Shown: positions 17,706 through 28,755 of the stretch, piece after piece | Layout of the letters: each line of letters starts with the position of its first letter | Numbering within the stretch: the stretch's first letter is position 1 | Source: an uncultured bacterium | GTDB taxonomy: Bacteria; Nitrospirota; Thermodesulfovibrionia; Thermodesulfovibrionales; CALJEL01 | Direction: 5' to 3' | DNA: 52,345 nt | Assembly: GCA_938074335.1 (NCBI GenBank) | Contig: CALJEL010000024.1 | Coordinates: forward strand, 1 to 52,345 | Translations under genes and position numbers: made by a program | The notes under the pieces: generated by a model | Seen by the model: the letters and a program-made list of their open reading frames with translations, nothing else | Databases searched by the model: none | Told to the model about the DNA's origin: nothing

Positions 17706-18191
17706 ATGAAATATCTTATATTTATTCTTAAGGATGAGGAATTTGCAATAGAGGTAAACAGGGTGGTGGAGATCCTGCGACCTCAAAAGGTATTTGAAAT
17801 GCCAGAGCTACCTGACTTTCTTCAGGGAGTTATAAATGTGAGAGGGATCATAATACCCGTTGTTGATATGAGAAAAAGACTCGGGCTTCCCGTTCATGAT
17901 AAGTCAATGATAGTGGTGATAAATTATGGCCATGACAGGCTGGGTCTCATTGTAGATGATGTAAAAGAGATCATTGAGATAGAGGAAAAGGAGATCTCCC
18001 GGTCACCTGAACTTTTAAAAAACTTCAGGACAGATTATCTCAAGGCCTTTGCAAAAAAGGCAGATAGGGTAATCATGATCCTTAATCTTGAGACCCTTCT
18101 TAGCTCTCAGGAGATATCAAGTCTTAAGGAAGTACCGAAAAATATAGAGCAGGGAGAGTCAACCCCAAAAACAATAAAAGGAGTTTCTTGA
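17706..18191 (+). CDS. cheW: CheW coupling protein
   Basis: A 161-residue single CheW domain (YLIFILKDEEFAIEVNRVVEIL, LQGVINVRGIIIPVVDMRKR, then RLGLIVDDVKEII) that links the receptor to CheA at the membrane array. It follows the receptor stop by two bases. The C-terminal 20 residues are polar and not part of the fold. Confidence 0.95.
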   Translation: MKYLIFILKDEEFAIEVNRVVEILRPQKVFEMPELPDFLQGVINVRGIIIPVVDMRKRLGLPVHDKSMIVVINYGHDRLGLIVDDVKEIIEIEEKEISRSPELLKNFRTDYLKAFAKKADRVIMILNLETLLSSQEISSLKEVPKNIEQGESTPKTIKGVS

Positions 18192-18197
18192 TTAGCA

Positions 18198-20174
18198 ATG
18201 GGAATAAACCTGTCTGAACTTGAGATAGAAAAAAAGAGACTCTCCTTAGAGGCACTCAGGACAAAGCCGTCAAGAGAATCCCTTGATATCCTTATAGAGG
18301 CAATGAAGGAAGAGTCCTGGAGGTTGAGGAAGACAGCCCTTGAGATATTACTTGAGGATTATCAGCCAGAAGAATACATGGAAAGACTTATAGGTCTTCT
18401 ATATCTCGGAGACAATGCCGGTGCAAGAAATACTGCAATTGAGGCGCTTACAAGACTCGGCAAAAAGGCTACCCCCTATCTTATAAAGGCCTTTGACACC
18501 GATGACAGGGATGTGAGGAAATTCATTATTGATATCCTTGGAAGTCTTGATGACAGAAGGGCGATACCCTTGATGCTCAAGGCACTTTCTGATGAGGATG
18601 ACAATGTAAAGGTCACTGCTGTAGAGCATCTTGGAAGGGTAAAGGAGTCTTCGGTAACTGACGCCCTTATAGAGATATTGAAGGGTGATGATATCTGGAC
18701 TGCCTATCCTGCTGCAGATGCCCTTGGAAGGATTGGTGACAGGAGGGCTATACCCTATCTTGTAGAGGCACTTTCAAAGAAGACCCTGAGGGTTCCTGTC
18801 CTTAAGTCCCTTGCAAGGTTTGCAGATCCATCAACCCTTTCATCAATTGTACCGCTTCTCAGTGATGCATCAAAGACTGTTCAGGAAGAGGCATTAAAGA
18901 CCATAGTGAAGTTCTATCACAAAGGTGTTCAGCCTGATCTTATACTTAATGTCCTTAAGGACTTTTATGATGACGATACACTCTTTGATATCTGTCTTAA
19001 ATATGCCTGGAGCAATAAGCATGACCTCAGGATATCAGCAATAATGCTTCTGGGGCTTCTGAAAAACGAGAGGGCACTTCAGCCACTTCTTGAGATATCA
19101 CAGGAAGAGGAATATGCAGAAGATGTAAAAAAGGCACTTGTCTTCATGGGTAAGGCCAGACCGGAAAGCCTCCTTCCACTTTTTGACCTTGAAAATGCCT
19201 ATTACAGGAGATTCATTGCCAGTGTGGCTGGTGAGGTGGGTTCCGGTCTTTACAGTTCAAAACTTATAGATTATCTCAGCGATGAGGATGGCCATGTGAG
19301 GGCAATGGCAGCAAGGTCGCTTTCAATGATAGGTGACACAAGGGCAGTACCATATATTAAAAGACTTCTTCAGGATCCCTATGAAGATGTTCAGGAGGCA
19401 GCCTGTGAGGCACTTTCTATACTGAAAGAGGGCATTGAGATAAATGAAGTCCTTTCATGGCTTGGGGCTTATGACACAAGCCTCAGAAGAAATGCGGCAC
19501 GCCTCCTCGGTCTTCTCAAGATAGGTTCTGCCATACATGAGCTTGGTTTTACTATTAAGGACAGTGATGCCTCTGTAAGGAGGGCTGCTGTGGAGGCCTT
19601 AAGGAGGATAGGTTCTGAAGAGGCAAAGAGATATTTAAGCATGGCCCTTACAGATGAGATAAGGGATATAAGGGTTGCAGCAATATACAGTCTTGGAAGC
19701 ATAGGCGGGCCTGATATATCCGAACTCATGAGATCCCTGCTCCATGACAGGGATGATTTTATAAAGGTCGCAGCCATAAAGGTCCTTGGAAGGCTTAAAG
19801 ACCCATCCACCCTCAATGACCTTATATCAATGCTTGAAGAGCCAAATGGTTTTGTAAGGACATCAGCAATAGAATCACTCAGTGTCTTTAAAGATACAGC
19901 GGCACATGAAGCGATAATCAGGATGCTCGATGACAGCGACATGGAGATAAAGAGGACCGCTATAGAGGCACTCTCAGGTTATGAGCCTGCACACAGGAGA
20001 CTTCTTCAGTTTCTAAAAAGTGAAGAATGGATATTAAGGATGGCTGCGGTGAAGGCACTGGGAAGGTCAGAAGATCCATTAATAAGGGCTGAGCTTGAGA
20101 GTCTTTTCGATAAAGAAGAGGACCCCTCCATAAAGAATATGCTCACGGAGATACTGCATGTTAAAAGGACCTGA
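18198..20174 (+). CDS. HEAT-repeat scaffold protein
   Basis: A 658-residue protein made almost entirely of PBS-lyase-type HEAT repeats of about 31 residues: units such as DRRAIPLMLKALSDEDDNVK, DRRAIPYLVEAL and DTRAVPYIKRLLQDPYEDVQ recur from about residue 20 to the end. There is no catalytic motif, signal peptide or membrane segment. HEAT superhelices usually bind partners, so it probably holds together parts of this signalling complex. The AAAGGAG site lies inside the end of cheW, 14 bases before the ATG. The 3' end overlaps cheR by 17 bp. Confidence 0.92.
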   Translation: MGINLSELEIEKKRLSLEALRTKPSRESLDILIEAMKEESWRLRKTALEILLEDYQPEEYMERLIGLLYLGDNAGARNTAIEALTRLGKKATPYLIKAFDTDDRDVRKFIIDILGSLDDRRAIPLMLKALSDEDDNVKVTAVEHLGRVKESSVTDALIEILKGDDIWTAYPAADALGRIGDRRAIPYLVEALSKKTLRVPVLKSLARFADPSTLSSIVPLLSDASKTVQEEALKTIVKFYHKGVQPDLILNVLKDFYDDDTLFDICLKYAWSNKHDLRISAIMLLGLLKNERALQPLLEISQEEEYAEDVKKALVFMGKARPESLLPLFDLENAYYRRFIASVAGEVGSGLYSSKLIDYLSDEDGHVRAMAARSLSMIGDTRAVPYIKRLLQDPYEDVQEAACEALSILKEGIEINEVLSWLGAYDTSLRRNAARLLGLLKIGSAIHELGFTIKDSDASVRRAAVEALRRIGSEEAKRYLSMALTDEIRDIRVAAIYSLGSIGGPDISELMRSLLHDRDDFIKVAAIKVLGRLKDPSTLNDLISMLEEPNGFVRTSAIESLSVFKDTAAHEAIIRMLDDSDMEIKRTAIEALSGYEPAHRRLLQFLKSEEWILRMAAVKALGRSEDPLIRAELESLFDKEEDPSIKNMLTEILHVKRT

Positions 20175-21066
20175 ACCCTCTCAAGCCAATTCCTCACAGA
20201 CTGCTCATTCCGGGTTATTTGAACCAAAGATCATACCCATGTCTGATGAGACCTTCAGGCTGATCAGGGATCTTATCAGAAATTACTGTGGGATATATTT
20301 TGATGATTCATCAAAATACCTTCTTGAGAGGAGGCTCTCAAGAAGAGTTGCACTTCTCAATCTCAATGATTTCAGGGATTATTACAGGTTTCTCCTCTAT
20401 GACTCCAGGAAAGAGGAAGAGCTTTCAGCCATAATGGATGTTCTTACAGTAAATGAGACATACTTCTTCAGGGAACCAAATCTCCTCAGGGCATTCAGTG
20501 AGGAGATACTTCCTGAGCTCAGAGAAAAAAATCAGACTTCCAGAAGACTCAGGATATGGTCTGGAGGCTGTTCAACAGGAGAAGAACCCTATACCATAGC
20601 AATGCTTTTGCTGGAGGACGGGAGATTCTTTGGCTGGGACATCCAGATCACAGGTAGTGATATAAGTCAGAGGGTCCTGCAGGTTGCAAGAAGGGGTGTT
20701 TATGGTAAAAATTCTTTCAGACAGACCGATAATTATTATATAAGGAAATATTTTAAGGAAGAAGGCGAGGGTCTCTGGAGGATCAAGGATTCTGTCAGGG
20801 AACTTGTAAGTTTCAGTTATCTCAATCTCCTTGATCCCTTCAGGACTAAATTAATAGAAACCATGGATGTTATATTCTGCAGGAATGTCCTTATATATTT
20901 TGATATGGAGTCAAGGAAAAAGGTAATAGATATGTTTTATAATAAATTGCGGAATGGAGGGTATCTTTTACTGGGACATGCCGAGTCCCTTCTTAATATA
21001 TCCAGCTCCTTTGTATTAGTGCATTTAAAAAACGATGTAGTTTACAGGAAAATCTTACCTGAGTGA
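20158..21066 (+). CDS. cheR: Chemoreceptor methyltransferase CheR
   Basis: Transfers methyl groups from SAM to receptor glutamates, for adaptation. The N-terminal helical domain (about 28-105) contains GIYFDDSSKYLLERRLSRR and NETYFFRE. The SAM-binding Rossmann part has WSGGCSTGEEPYTIAML, then SYLNLLDPF, DVIFCRNVLIYFD and LLLGHAESL. The first 27 residues form a polar extension. The ATG at 20158 has GGAG nine bases upstream and overlaps the HEAT gene, but ATG 20239 would give a conventional CheR length. Confidence 0.95.
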   Translation: MLKGPEPSQANSSQTAHSGLFEPKIIPMSDETFRLIRDLIRNYCGIYFDDSSKYLLERRLSRRVALLNLNDFRDYYRFLLYDSRKEEELSAIMDVLTVNETYFFREPNLLRAFSEEILPELREKNQTSRRLRIWSGGCSTGEEPYTIAMLLLEDGRFFGWDIQITGSDISQRVLQVARRGVYGKNSFRQTDNYYIRKYFKEEGEGLWRIKDSVRELVSFSYLNLLDPFRTKLIETMDVIFCRNVLIYFDMESRKKVIDMFYNKLRNGGYLLLGHAESLLNISSSFVLVHLKNDVVYRKILPE

Positions 21067-21077
21067 GGTCCCTGAGT

Positions 21078-22142
21078 ATGGACAGGATAAGGGTTCTTGT
21101 TGTTGATGATTCAGCCTTTAGCAGACAGACTATCAAGAAGATGCTTGAATCAGAGGAGGGCATTGAGGTTGCTGGCATTGCAACTGATGGTATTGATGCT
21201 ATCGCAAAAACCCTGAAACTCAAACCAGACCTTATAACACTTGACCTGGAGATGCCTGAGATGGATGGGTTTGCCTTTCTGAGATACCTGATGAAGGAAC
21301 GGCCAACACCCGTGATAGTAGTAAGTTCCTATTCAGATTCAATGACTGTCTTCAGGGCACTTGAGGCTGGTGCTGTTGATTTCATAGCAAAGCCTACTCC
21401 AAGGGCATCTCAGGAACTGAATAATATTAAAAATGATCTGATTGCAAAGGTAAAATCAGTAAGGCAGATGAGTCTTGAAAGATTGAAAAAGAATCTCAGC
21501 CTTCTTGAAAGACAGACAGAGGTAACTTCACAGGAGGCAGGGATAATCACTGAAAGGCATAAAATAGAAGTAGTGGGTATAGCCTCTTCTACAGGAGGAC
21601 CTCAGGCATTGCAGCTCATACTTACAAAGATACCAGAGGGCTTTCAGCCTCCAATCCTTGTGAGCCAGCATATGCCAAGGGGTTTCACAGCCTCTCTTGC
21701 GGAAAGACTTAATAAACTTTCAAAGATTACAGTCAAGGAGGCAGAGCACGGAGAAACCCTAAGACAGTCCACTGCCTATATATGTCCCGGAGGCAAGCAT
21801 ATGGTTTTAAAGAGAAGGGCTAATAATATTATAATAGACCTTGAAGAGGCCACAAGGGAAGACAGGTACATCCCGTCAGCTGACAGGATGTTTTCTTCCA
21901 TTGCAGAGCACTACAGGGCCCATAGCATGGGAGTTGTAATTACAGGTATGGGGAATGATGGCAAAAAGGGTCTCCTTGAGATTAAATCAAAGGGTGGTTA
22001 TACTATAGCAGAGTCTGAGGAGACCGCGGTGGTTTTTGGTATGCCTCAGGAGGCTATAAAGGCAGGTGCGGTAACAAGGGTACTTCCCCTGTATGAGATA
22101 CCCTATGAGATAATAAAGATAGCCGGTAATAGAGGTGAATAG
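21078..22142 (+). CDS. cheB: Chemoreceptor methylesterase/deamidase CheB
   Basis: Removes receptor methyl esters when phosphorylated by CheA. From the ATG at 21078 it is 354 residues: a receiver domain with Asp56 (LITLDLEMPEMDG) and a linker, then the esterase domain with catalytic Ser171 in GIASSTGGPQAL, His near 198 in SQHMPRGF and Asp near 295 in TGMGNDGKKG. The chosen ATG has GAGG nine bases upstream; a GTG at 21063 overlapping the cheR stop is the alternative. Together with CheR it shows that this pathway adapts. Confidence 0.95.
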   Translation: MDRIRVLVVDDSAFSRQTIKKMLESEEGIEVAGIATDGIDAIAKTLKLKPDLITLDLEMPEMDGFAFLRYLMKERPTPVIVVSSYSDSMTVFRALEAGAVDFIAKPTPRASQELNNIKNDLIAKVKSVRQMSLERLKKNLSLLERQTEVTSQEAGIITERHKIEVVGIASSTGGPQALQLILTKIPEGFQPPILVSQHMPRGFTASLAERLNKLSKITVKEAEHGETLRQSTAYICPGGKHMVLKRRANNIIIDLEEATREDRYIPSADRMFSSIAEHYRAHSMGVVITGMGNDGKKGLLEIKSKGGYTIAESEETAVVFGMPQEAIKAGAVTRVLPLYEIPYEIIKIAGNRGE

Positions 22143-22159
22143 ATTTACAGGAGAGGACA

Positions 22160-22981
22160 ATGGAGAAAGAACTAAATGCAGTAAAGAAGGCTGAGGAGTT
22201 TATTCAACTCTTCAAAAAGGGTGAGGAGTTCACAAAGGAGCTTCTCAAGGAAAATGAAAGGCTTCGTTACAGGATAGCTCAGCTCGAGGAGGCACTGGCA
22301 AGGTCAGGTGATGAGGCAAGGATAAAACTTTATGAAGAAAGGATAGCTGCCCTTGAGGAGGAGCTTAATTCCCTTAAGGAGAGATATGCAAGGGTGGAGG
22401 CAGAGAACAAGGACTTTGCAGAAAAATATGTTGAGATTGAACAGGAGAATAATAACCTTGCAAACCTTTATGTAGCAAGTTATCAGCTCCATTCTACCCT
22501 TGATTTTGATGAGGTGCTCAAGATTGTCCTTGAGATTATAATCAATCTTATAGGTGCTGAGAAATTTGCTATCTTCCTTATAAATGAAAAGACAAACGAG
22601 ATCGAACCTGTGGCAGCAGAAGGCGTGAGTCTCTATGAACTACCGAGATTTAACTTTGGTGAAGGGATTATCGGTAAGGTTGCAAAGGAAGGAGAGAGTT
22701 ATTTTGCTTCAGACATATCCAGACAGGAAGAATTTAATGCCTCAAGACCCATTGTATGTATTCCGCTGAAGATCAAAGAACATGTGATAGGTATAATAGT
22801 GATTTACTCGCTACTCGTTCAGAAAAAGGAGTTTACAAATGTTGATTATGAGCTTTTCAATCTCCTTGCAGGACATGCTGCTACAGCAATATTTTCTTCA
22901 AAGCTTTATACCCAGTCTGAAAGAAAGCTTACGACAATACAGAGCTTTCTGGAACTCTTAAAGGAAAAGCCCAGGAGGTAA
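22160..22981 (+). CDS. Coiled-coil GAF-domain protein
   Basis: A 273-residue cytoplasmic protein. Residues about 5-108 are a continuous coiled coil rich in Glu, Lys and Leu. Residues about 112-260 are a GAF domain (LHSTLDFDEVLKIVLEII, NFGEGIIGKVAKEGESYF, VCIPLKIKEHVIGIIVIYS). No output domain is attached. It probably senses a small molecule or joins the array as an accessory part. AGGAGAGG precedes the ATG. It lies between cheB and a second CheY. Confidence 0.88.
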   Translation: MEKELNAVKKAEEFIQLFKKGEEFTKELLKENERLRYRIAQLEEALARSGDEARIKLYEERIAALEEELNSLKERYARVEAENKDFAEKYVEIEQENNNLANLYVASYQLHSTLDFDEVLKIVLEIIINLIGAEKFAIFLINEKTNEIEPVAAEGVSLYELPRFNFGEGIIGKVAKEGESYFASDISRQEEFNASRPIVCIPLKIKEHVIGIIVIYSLLVQKKEFTNVDYELFNLLAGHAATAIFSSKLYTQSERKLTTIQSFLELLKEKPRR

Positions 22982-22984
22982 TCT

Positions 22985-23353
22985 ATGCCCACAATACTTG
23001 TGGTAGAGGACTCACCCACTATGAGACAGCTTATAAGCTTTGCTATGAAGAGGGTTCAGAACTCAAGGGTGATAGAGGCAACAGATGGAGTGGATGCCCT
23101 GAAAAAACTTTCCCAGGAAAAGGTAGACCTTATCCTTGCTGATATAAATATGCCTGTTATGGATGGTCTGAAGCTTTTAAGTCTTTTAAAGAGCAATCCC
23201 TCTTATAAAGATATCCCTGTCATTATGATTACCACAGAAGGAGCAGAGGAGGACAGGAAAAAGGCCCTTTCCATAGGTGCAAATGCCTATCTTACAAAAC
23301 CCATACAGACACAGGAACTCATAAAACTGGTAAATGAGTTTGTCAATAAATAA
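22985..23353 (+). CDS. CheY-like response regulator (second copy)
   Basis: A 122-residue receiver domain: VVEDS at the start, the phosphoacceptor aspartate in LILADINMPVMDG, threonine in MITTEGA and lysine in LTKPI. It is closely related to the 10775 receiver (both share EDSxTxR, INMP and TTExxEEDRKK), which suggests duplication within the operon. AGGAGG lies six bases before the ATG. One copy could act as output and the other as phosphate sink, a common arrangement when two single-domain receivers are present. Confidence 0.94.
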   Translation: MPTILVVEDSPTMRQLISFAMKRVQNSRVIEATDGVDALKKLSQEKVDLILADINMPVMDGLKLLSLLKSNPSYKDIPVIMITTEGAEEDRKKALSIGANAYLTKPIQTQELIKLVNEFVNK

Positions 23354-23368
23354 CTTGAGTCCTATTTA

Positions 23369-23386
23369 CCGAATCATAAGATTCGG
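23369..23386 (+). other. Intercistronic hairpin
   Basis: CCGAATC and GATTCGG pair perfectly around an ATAA loop in the 83-bp gap after the second CheY gene. There is no T-tract, so it is not a standard terminator. It could be an mRNA-stability or partial-attenuation element that sets expression of the last two genes. Confidence 0.4.
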
Positions 23387-23436
23387 GATTCCTGAGCCTC
23401 TTTGGGGTGGTTAATAATTTTAAAGGGAGGTTATTT

Positions 23437-23838
23437 ATGAAGAGATGGATGGTCTTGACAATTGTCTTTTATTTAATTGCGTTCAGCCTCGGAGCTTATG
23501 CCCAGATGGCTGAATCAGGTTTTGCTATTGAGAGGCTTGTTATTGCAGGTGGTGTGGAAAGCAGGGAGCCCGTAGATGTAAGGGATACCTTTCCATCCAC
23601 AACAGAAAAGGTTTATTGCTTTATTGAGGCAAGAGATATCAAGGAAGATACAAATATTACAGTTGCCTGGTCAAATAATGGTAAGGAGGTCTTAAGGACA
23701 TCCCTTCCCCTTAAAAAGGGTTTCAGGTGGAGGACCTATGCTGACAAGAGGCTTTATGGCATGAAGGGAGAGTGGAAGGTTGATGTACTTGATGGATCTG
23801 GCAATCCTGTAAAATCCATAACATTCAAGGTTGAATAA
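23437..23838 (+). CDS. Exported DUF2914-family protein
   Basis: A 133-residue protein with a signal peptide (residues 1-23, ending near GAYAQ) and one compact beta-rich domain resembling DUF2914 (VYCFIEARDI, VAWSNNGKEVLRTSLPL, then GEWKVDVLDGSGN and TFKVE). Family function is unknown. The ATG at 23437 has AGGGAGG upstream; a start 30 bases earlier lacks one. As the only purely periplasmic protein in the chemosensory operon, it could act on the periplasmic side of the receptor, but this is a guess from position. Confidence 0.8.
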   Translation: MKRWMVLTIVFYLIAFSLGAYAQMAESGFAIERLVIAGGVESREPVDVRDTFPSTTEKVYCFIEARDIKEDTNITVAWSNNGKEVLRTSLPLKKGFRWRTYADKRLYGMKGEWKVDVLDGSGNPVKSITFKVE

Positions 23839-23843
23839 TCTTC

Positions 23844-24803
23844 GTGGAGATGAGGACCACTCCTCTTAAGGCAAAGATACTTCTTGTGGAGGACGACAGG
23901 GTTCAGGCACAGTTTGTAAGGGAATTTCTTGAGAGAAAAGGGTATGAGGTAGTATGGGTAGAAAATGGTGCATCTGCCATTAAAATGGCAAAGACAGTTC
24001 CTGTTGACCTCATACTCCTTGACCTCATACTTCCTGATATAAGCGGTCATGAGGTCTGCAGATGGCTGAGGCTCAATCAGGACACAAAGGGTATTCCCAT
24101 AATCATGCTCACCGTAAAGACCAATATCACTGATAAGATTGCTGGCCTTGAGGCTGGTGCTGATGATTATCTTGCAAAGCCCTTTGATGAAGCAGAGCTG
24201 AATGCAAGGATCTATGCCTCCCTGAGGACAAAGGCACTTCAGGATGAACTCAAGGAGAGGAACAGACAGCTTGAGGACCTCCTTCACAGACTTGAGATCA
24301 TGGCCATTACAGATCATCTAACAGAGATATATAACAGGAGGCATTTTGAAGAGACATTGAAAAGGGAGTTTGCAAGGGCTTTAAGATATAACCTTAACCT
24401 TTCCTGTCTCATGTGTGATATTGACCATTTTAAAAGAATAAATGATACCTATGGTCATGCTGCCGGAGATTCTGTCCTCAAAGAGGTTGCAAGACTGATA
24501 CATTCTTCTTTACGAGAAATAGATATGGTGGGTAGATGGGGTGGTGAAGAATTTATAGTCCTTCTCACCCAGGCAAAAAAGGCTGATGCAAAGAAGGTTG
24601 CCGAGAGGATCCTTCTGAGTATTTCAGCTCACAAATTTCAGGGCCTTCCTGAAAATGAAAAGATCACTGTAAGCATTGGTGTTGCCTCAGCCCTTGAGGA
24701 TGCAGATATTGATAACTGGGAAAAACTCATAAAGGCTGCGGATGAGGCACTCTACAGGGCAAAGAGGAATGGTCGCAACAGGGTTGAGTTATCTGAGTCT
24801 TAA
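23844..24803 (+). CDS. REC-GGDEF diguanylate cyclase
   Basis: Makes c-di-GMP when its receiver domain is phosphorylated. In this 319-residue protein the receiver spans about 10-125, with Asp60 in LILLDLILPDISG and lysine in LAKPF. A short coiled-coil linker follows, then GGDEF (about 150-315) with GGEEF at 233-237 and an RxxD inhibitory site at 224-227 placed five residues before it. Both sites are intact, so the enzyme should be active and subject to product inhibition. The GTG start is provisional; the ATG at 23850 is possible. It is the last gene of the operon and probably an output of CheA. Confidence 0.94.
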   Translation: MEMRTTPLKAKILLVEDDRVQAQFVREFLERKGYEVVWVENGASAIKMAKTVPVDLILLDLILPDISGHEVCRWLRLNQDTKGIPIIMLTVKTNITDKIAGLEAGADDYLAKPFDEAELNARIYASLRTKALQDELKERNRQLEDLLHRLEIMAITDHLTEIYNRRHFEETLKREFARALRYNLNLSCLMCDIDHFKRINDTYGHAAGDSVLKEVARLIHSSLREIDMVGRWGGEEFIVLLTQAKKADAKKVAERILLSISAHKFQGLPENEKITVSIGVASALEDADIDNWEKLIKAADEALYRAKRNGRNRVELSES

Positions 24804-24819
24804 GTTCACTTGCTAAACA

Positions 24820-25842
24820 TTACGATATGGCACTATAAGCCCTGAGCTGGCCACAGGCAGCAAGTATGTCCTCACCTTTTGATTTCCTTATAAGGGCCGT
24901 AAGATGGCTTTCTGTGAGTATCTTCTGAAATCTGAGGATCCTTTCCTCAGCAGGTCTCTTAAATTCCAGACCATCCGCGGGATTAAAGGGTATGAGATTT
25001 ACCTTCGAGGGGATACCTTTAAGGAGTTTCATAAGTCTTCTGGCATCTTCATCTGTGTCATTTATGCCTTCAAGCATCACATATTCAAAGGTTATACGCC
25101 TTCTTGGAGGAAGGGGGATCTTTTTTAAGCTCGCAAAGAGGGTTTTCAATGGATAAACCTTATTTACGGGCATGAGCCTTGATCTTGTTTCATCTGTTGT
25201 GGCATTGAGGGATATAGCAAGGTTGGGAGGATTTTCAGGAAAGGACTGATACAGTTCTTCAATCTTCTCTGGTATCCCGCATGTGGAGACAGTTATCCTT
25301 CTTGGAGAAAAATGCATGAAGTCTATGAGTCTTTTTAATGCCTCAACAGTGTTTTCAAGATTCAAAAGTGGCTCGCCCATGCCCATGAATACTATATTTG
25401 TGATACCAGGATATTCCCTTTTAATAGTAATTACCTGATCCACTATCTCGTGGGCATGGAGATTTCTTTTGAGGCCCATTGTGCCCGTAAGGCAGAAGAC
25501 ACAGCCCATGGGGCATCCAACCTGTGAGGATATACAGAGGGTCAGTCTTTTCCCATCAGGAATAAGTACGCTCTCAATACGTTCTTTATCTTCAAGTTCA
25601 AGGAGATATTTTACGGTGGCGTCTTTTGAGATGACTCTGTCAATTATCTGGAGATTGCTTATGTAAGCCTTTTCCTTTAAACTCCTTCTCAGTTCCTTTG
25701 AAAAGACTGTTATCTCATCTATATCCCCTGCAAGTCTTTCATAAATCCACTGGATCAATTGCCTTGATCTGTAGGATGGTAGTCCAAGGGATTTAATAAA
25801 GGACTCCAATTCTGTGCCAGTTAATGCCTTGAGGTTGATCAT
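24820..25842 (-). CDS. rlmN: 23S rRNA/tRNA (adenine-C2)-methyltransferase RlmN
   Basis: Radical SAM methylase that modifies A2503 of 23S rRNA and A37 of some tRNAs. The 340-residue protein has the cluster motif CPMGCVFC, the family runs GMGEPLLN, RRITVSTCGI and ISLNATTDETRSRLMPVN, and the conserved C-terminal cysteine in AACGQL that forms the methyl-cysteine intermediate. It is third in the minus-strand run metK-ahcY-rlmN, 38 bp after ahcY, all connected with SAM use. It ends convergently 16 bp from the chemosensory operon with no obvious terminator between. Confidence 0.97.
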   Translation of the reverse strand: MINLKALTGTELESFIKSLGLPSYRSRQLIQWIYERLAGDIDEITVFSKELRRSLKEKAYISNLQIIDRVISKDATVKYLLELEDKERIESVLIPDGKRLTLCISSQVGCPMGCVFCLTGTMGLKRNLHAHEIVDQVITIKREYPGITNIVFMGMGEPLLNLENTVEALKRLIDFMHFSPRRITVSTCGIPEKIEELYQSFPENPPNLAISLNATTDETRSRLMPVNKVYPLKTLFASLKKIPLPPRRRITFEYVMLEGINDTDEDARRLMKLLKGIPSKVNLIPFNPADGLEFKRPAEERILRFQKILTESHLTALIRKSKGEDILAACGQLRAYSAIS

Positions 25843-25880
25843 GATTATAGGTCCAGTAAAACAACAGGCCGGTTTAGCTA

Positions 25881-28285
<2,405 letters not shown>

Positions 28286-28318
28286 CTCAAACCTCCCTTC
28301 AGGGTTTTCAGGATTTTT

Positions 28319-28348
28319 ATTATAACTGAAAAGAAATAAAATAGTCAG
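28319..28348 (-). promoter_or_regulatory. Predicted sigma-70-type promoter of metK-ahcY-rlmN
   Basis: On the minus strand, CTGACT (28343-28348), an 18-bp spacer and a perfect TATAAT (28319-28324). The predicted start leaves a leader of only about 27 nt before the metK ATG, too short for a SAM riboswitch. Confidence 0.65.
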
Positions 28349-28365
28349 GATCTGCCAGTAACCCT

Positions 28366-28395
28366 CTATTTTGCCATTAGAAAACTGGCAGTCTG
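28366..28395. repeat. Repeat-block edge motif, copy 2
   Basis: CTATTTTGCC, nine bases, then CTGGCAGTCTG, followed by TAGTGCTAC. The spacing is the same as at 3418-3450, and the motif likewise stands upstream of a minus-strand operon and at the edge of the octamers. Confidence 0.6.
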
Positions 28396-28471
28396 ACTCA
28401 AAGTAGTGCTACGGTGCGATAGTGCTACAGTGCGACAACATAGTGCAGTAGACCAGTAGAGCAGTAGAGCC

Positions 28472-28538
28472 AGTAGCACAGACATTCTTGTCTGTGGTTT
28501 ACAAAAGTAGCACAGACATTCTTGTCTGTGGCTTACAA
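28472..28538. repeat. 33-34 bp hairpin unit, two tandem copies
   Basis: Copies at 28472-28505 and 28506-28538, both with the perfect CACAGACATTCTTGTCTGTG palindrome. As in block 1, they follow a GAGCAG-type run and are followed by AGTAGTGCGACAG. Confidence 0.93.
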
Positions 28539-28663
28539 AGTAGTGCGACAGTGCGACAGATAGAGCAGCAGAGCAGTAGAGCAGTAGTTTTTATTAAGGA
28601 ATTTTTTATATTATTATTTAACTGCTGCGCTGCTGCTCTGTTGCTCTACTGCTCTAAAAAGGA

Positions 28664-28755
28664 GGTAGCCGCAGGCTTCAGCCTGCGATAAATGGTGGAA
28701 ATACAAAAAACGCATTGAACAGGCTGGAAGCCTGTTCTACCAGCTTGCGGCTACC
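28664..28755. repeat. REP-like double-hairpin element
   Basis: A 92-bp element with outer arms GGTAGCCGCA and TGCGGCTACC enclosing two hairpins: CGCAGGCT-TC-AGCCTGCG (28670-28687) and AACAGGCT-GGA-AGCCTGTT (28718-28736). This layout resembles bacterial REP/BIME elements moved by RAYT (REP-associated tyrosine) transposases. No such transposase lies in the window, so it would be a non-autonomous copy. Confidence 0.7.

Noticed and set aside
28286-28318. SAM riboswitch before metK
   Set aside because: The predicted leader is only about 27 nt, and no SAM-I or SAM-II consensus segments are visible further upstream.
28488-28691. A 67-codon plus-strand open frame in repeat block 3
   Set aside because: It is made of hairpin units, octamers and part of the REP-like element, with no coding character.
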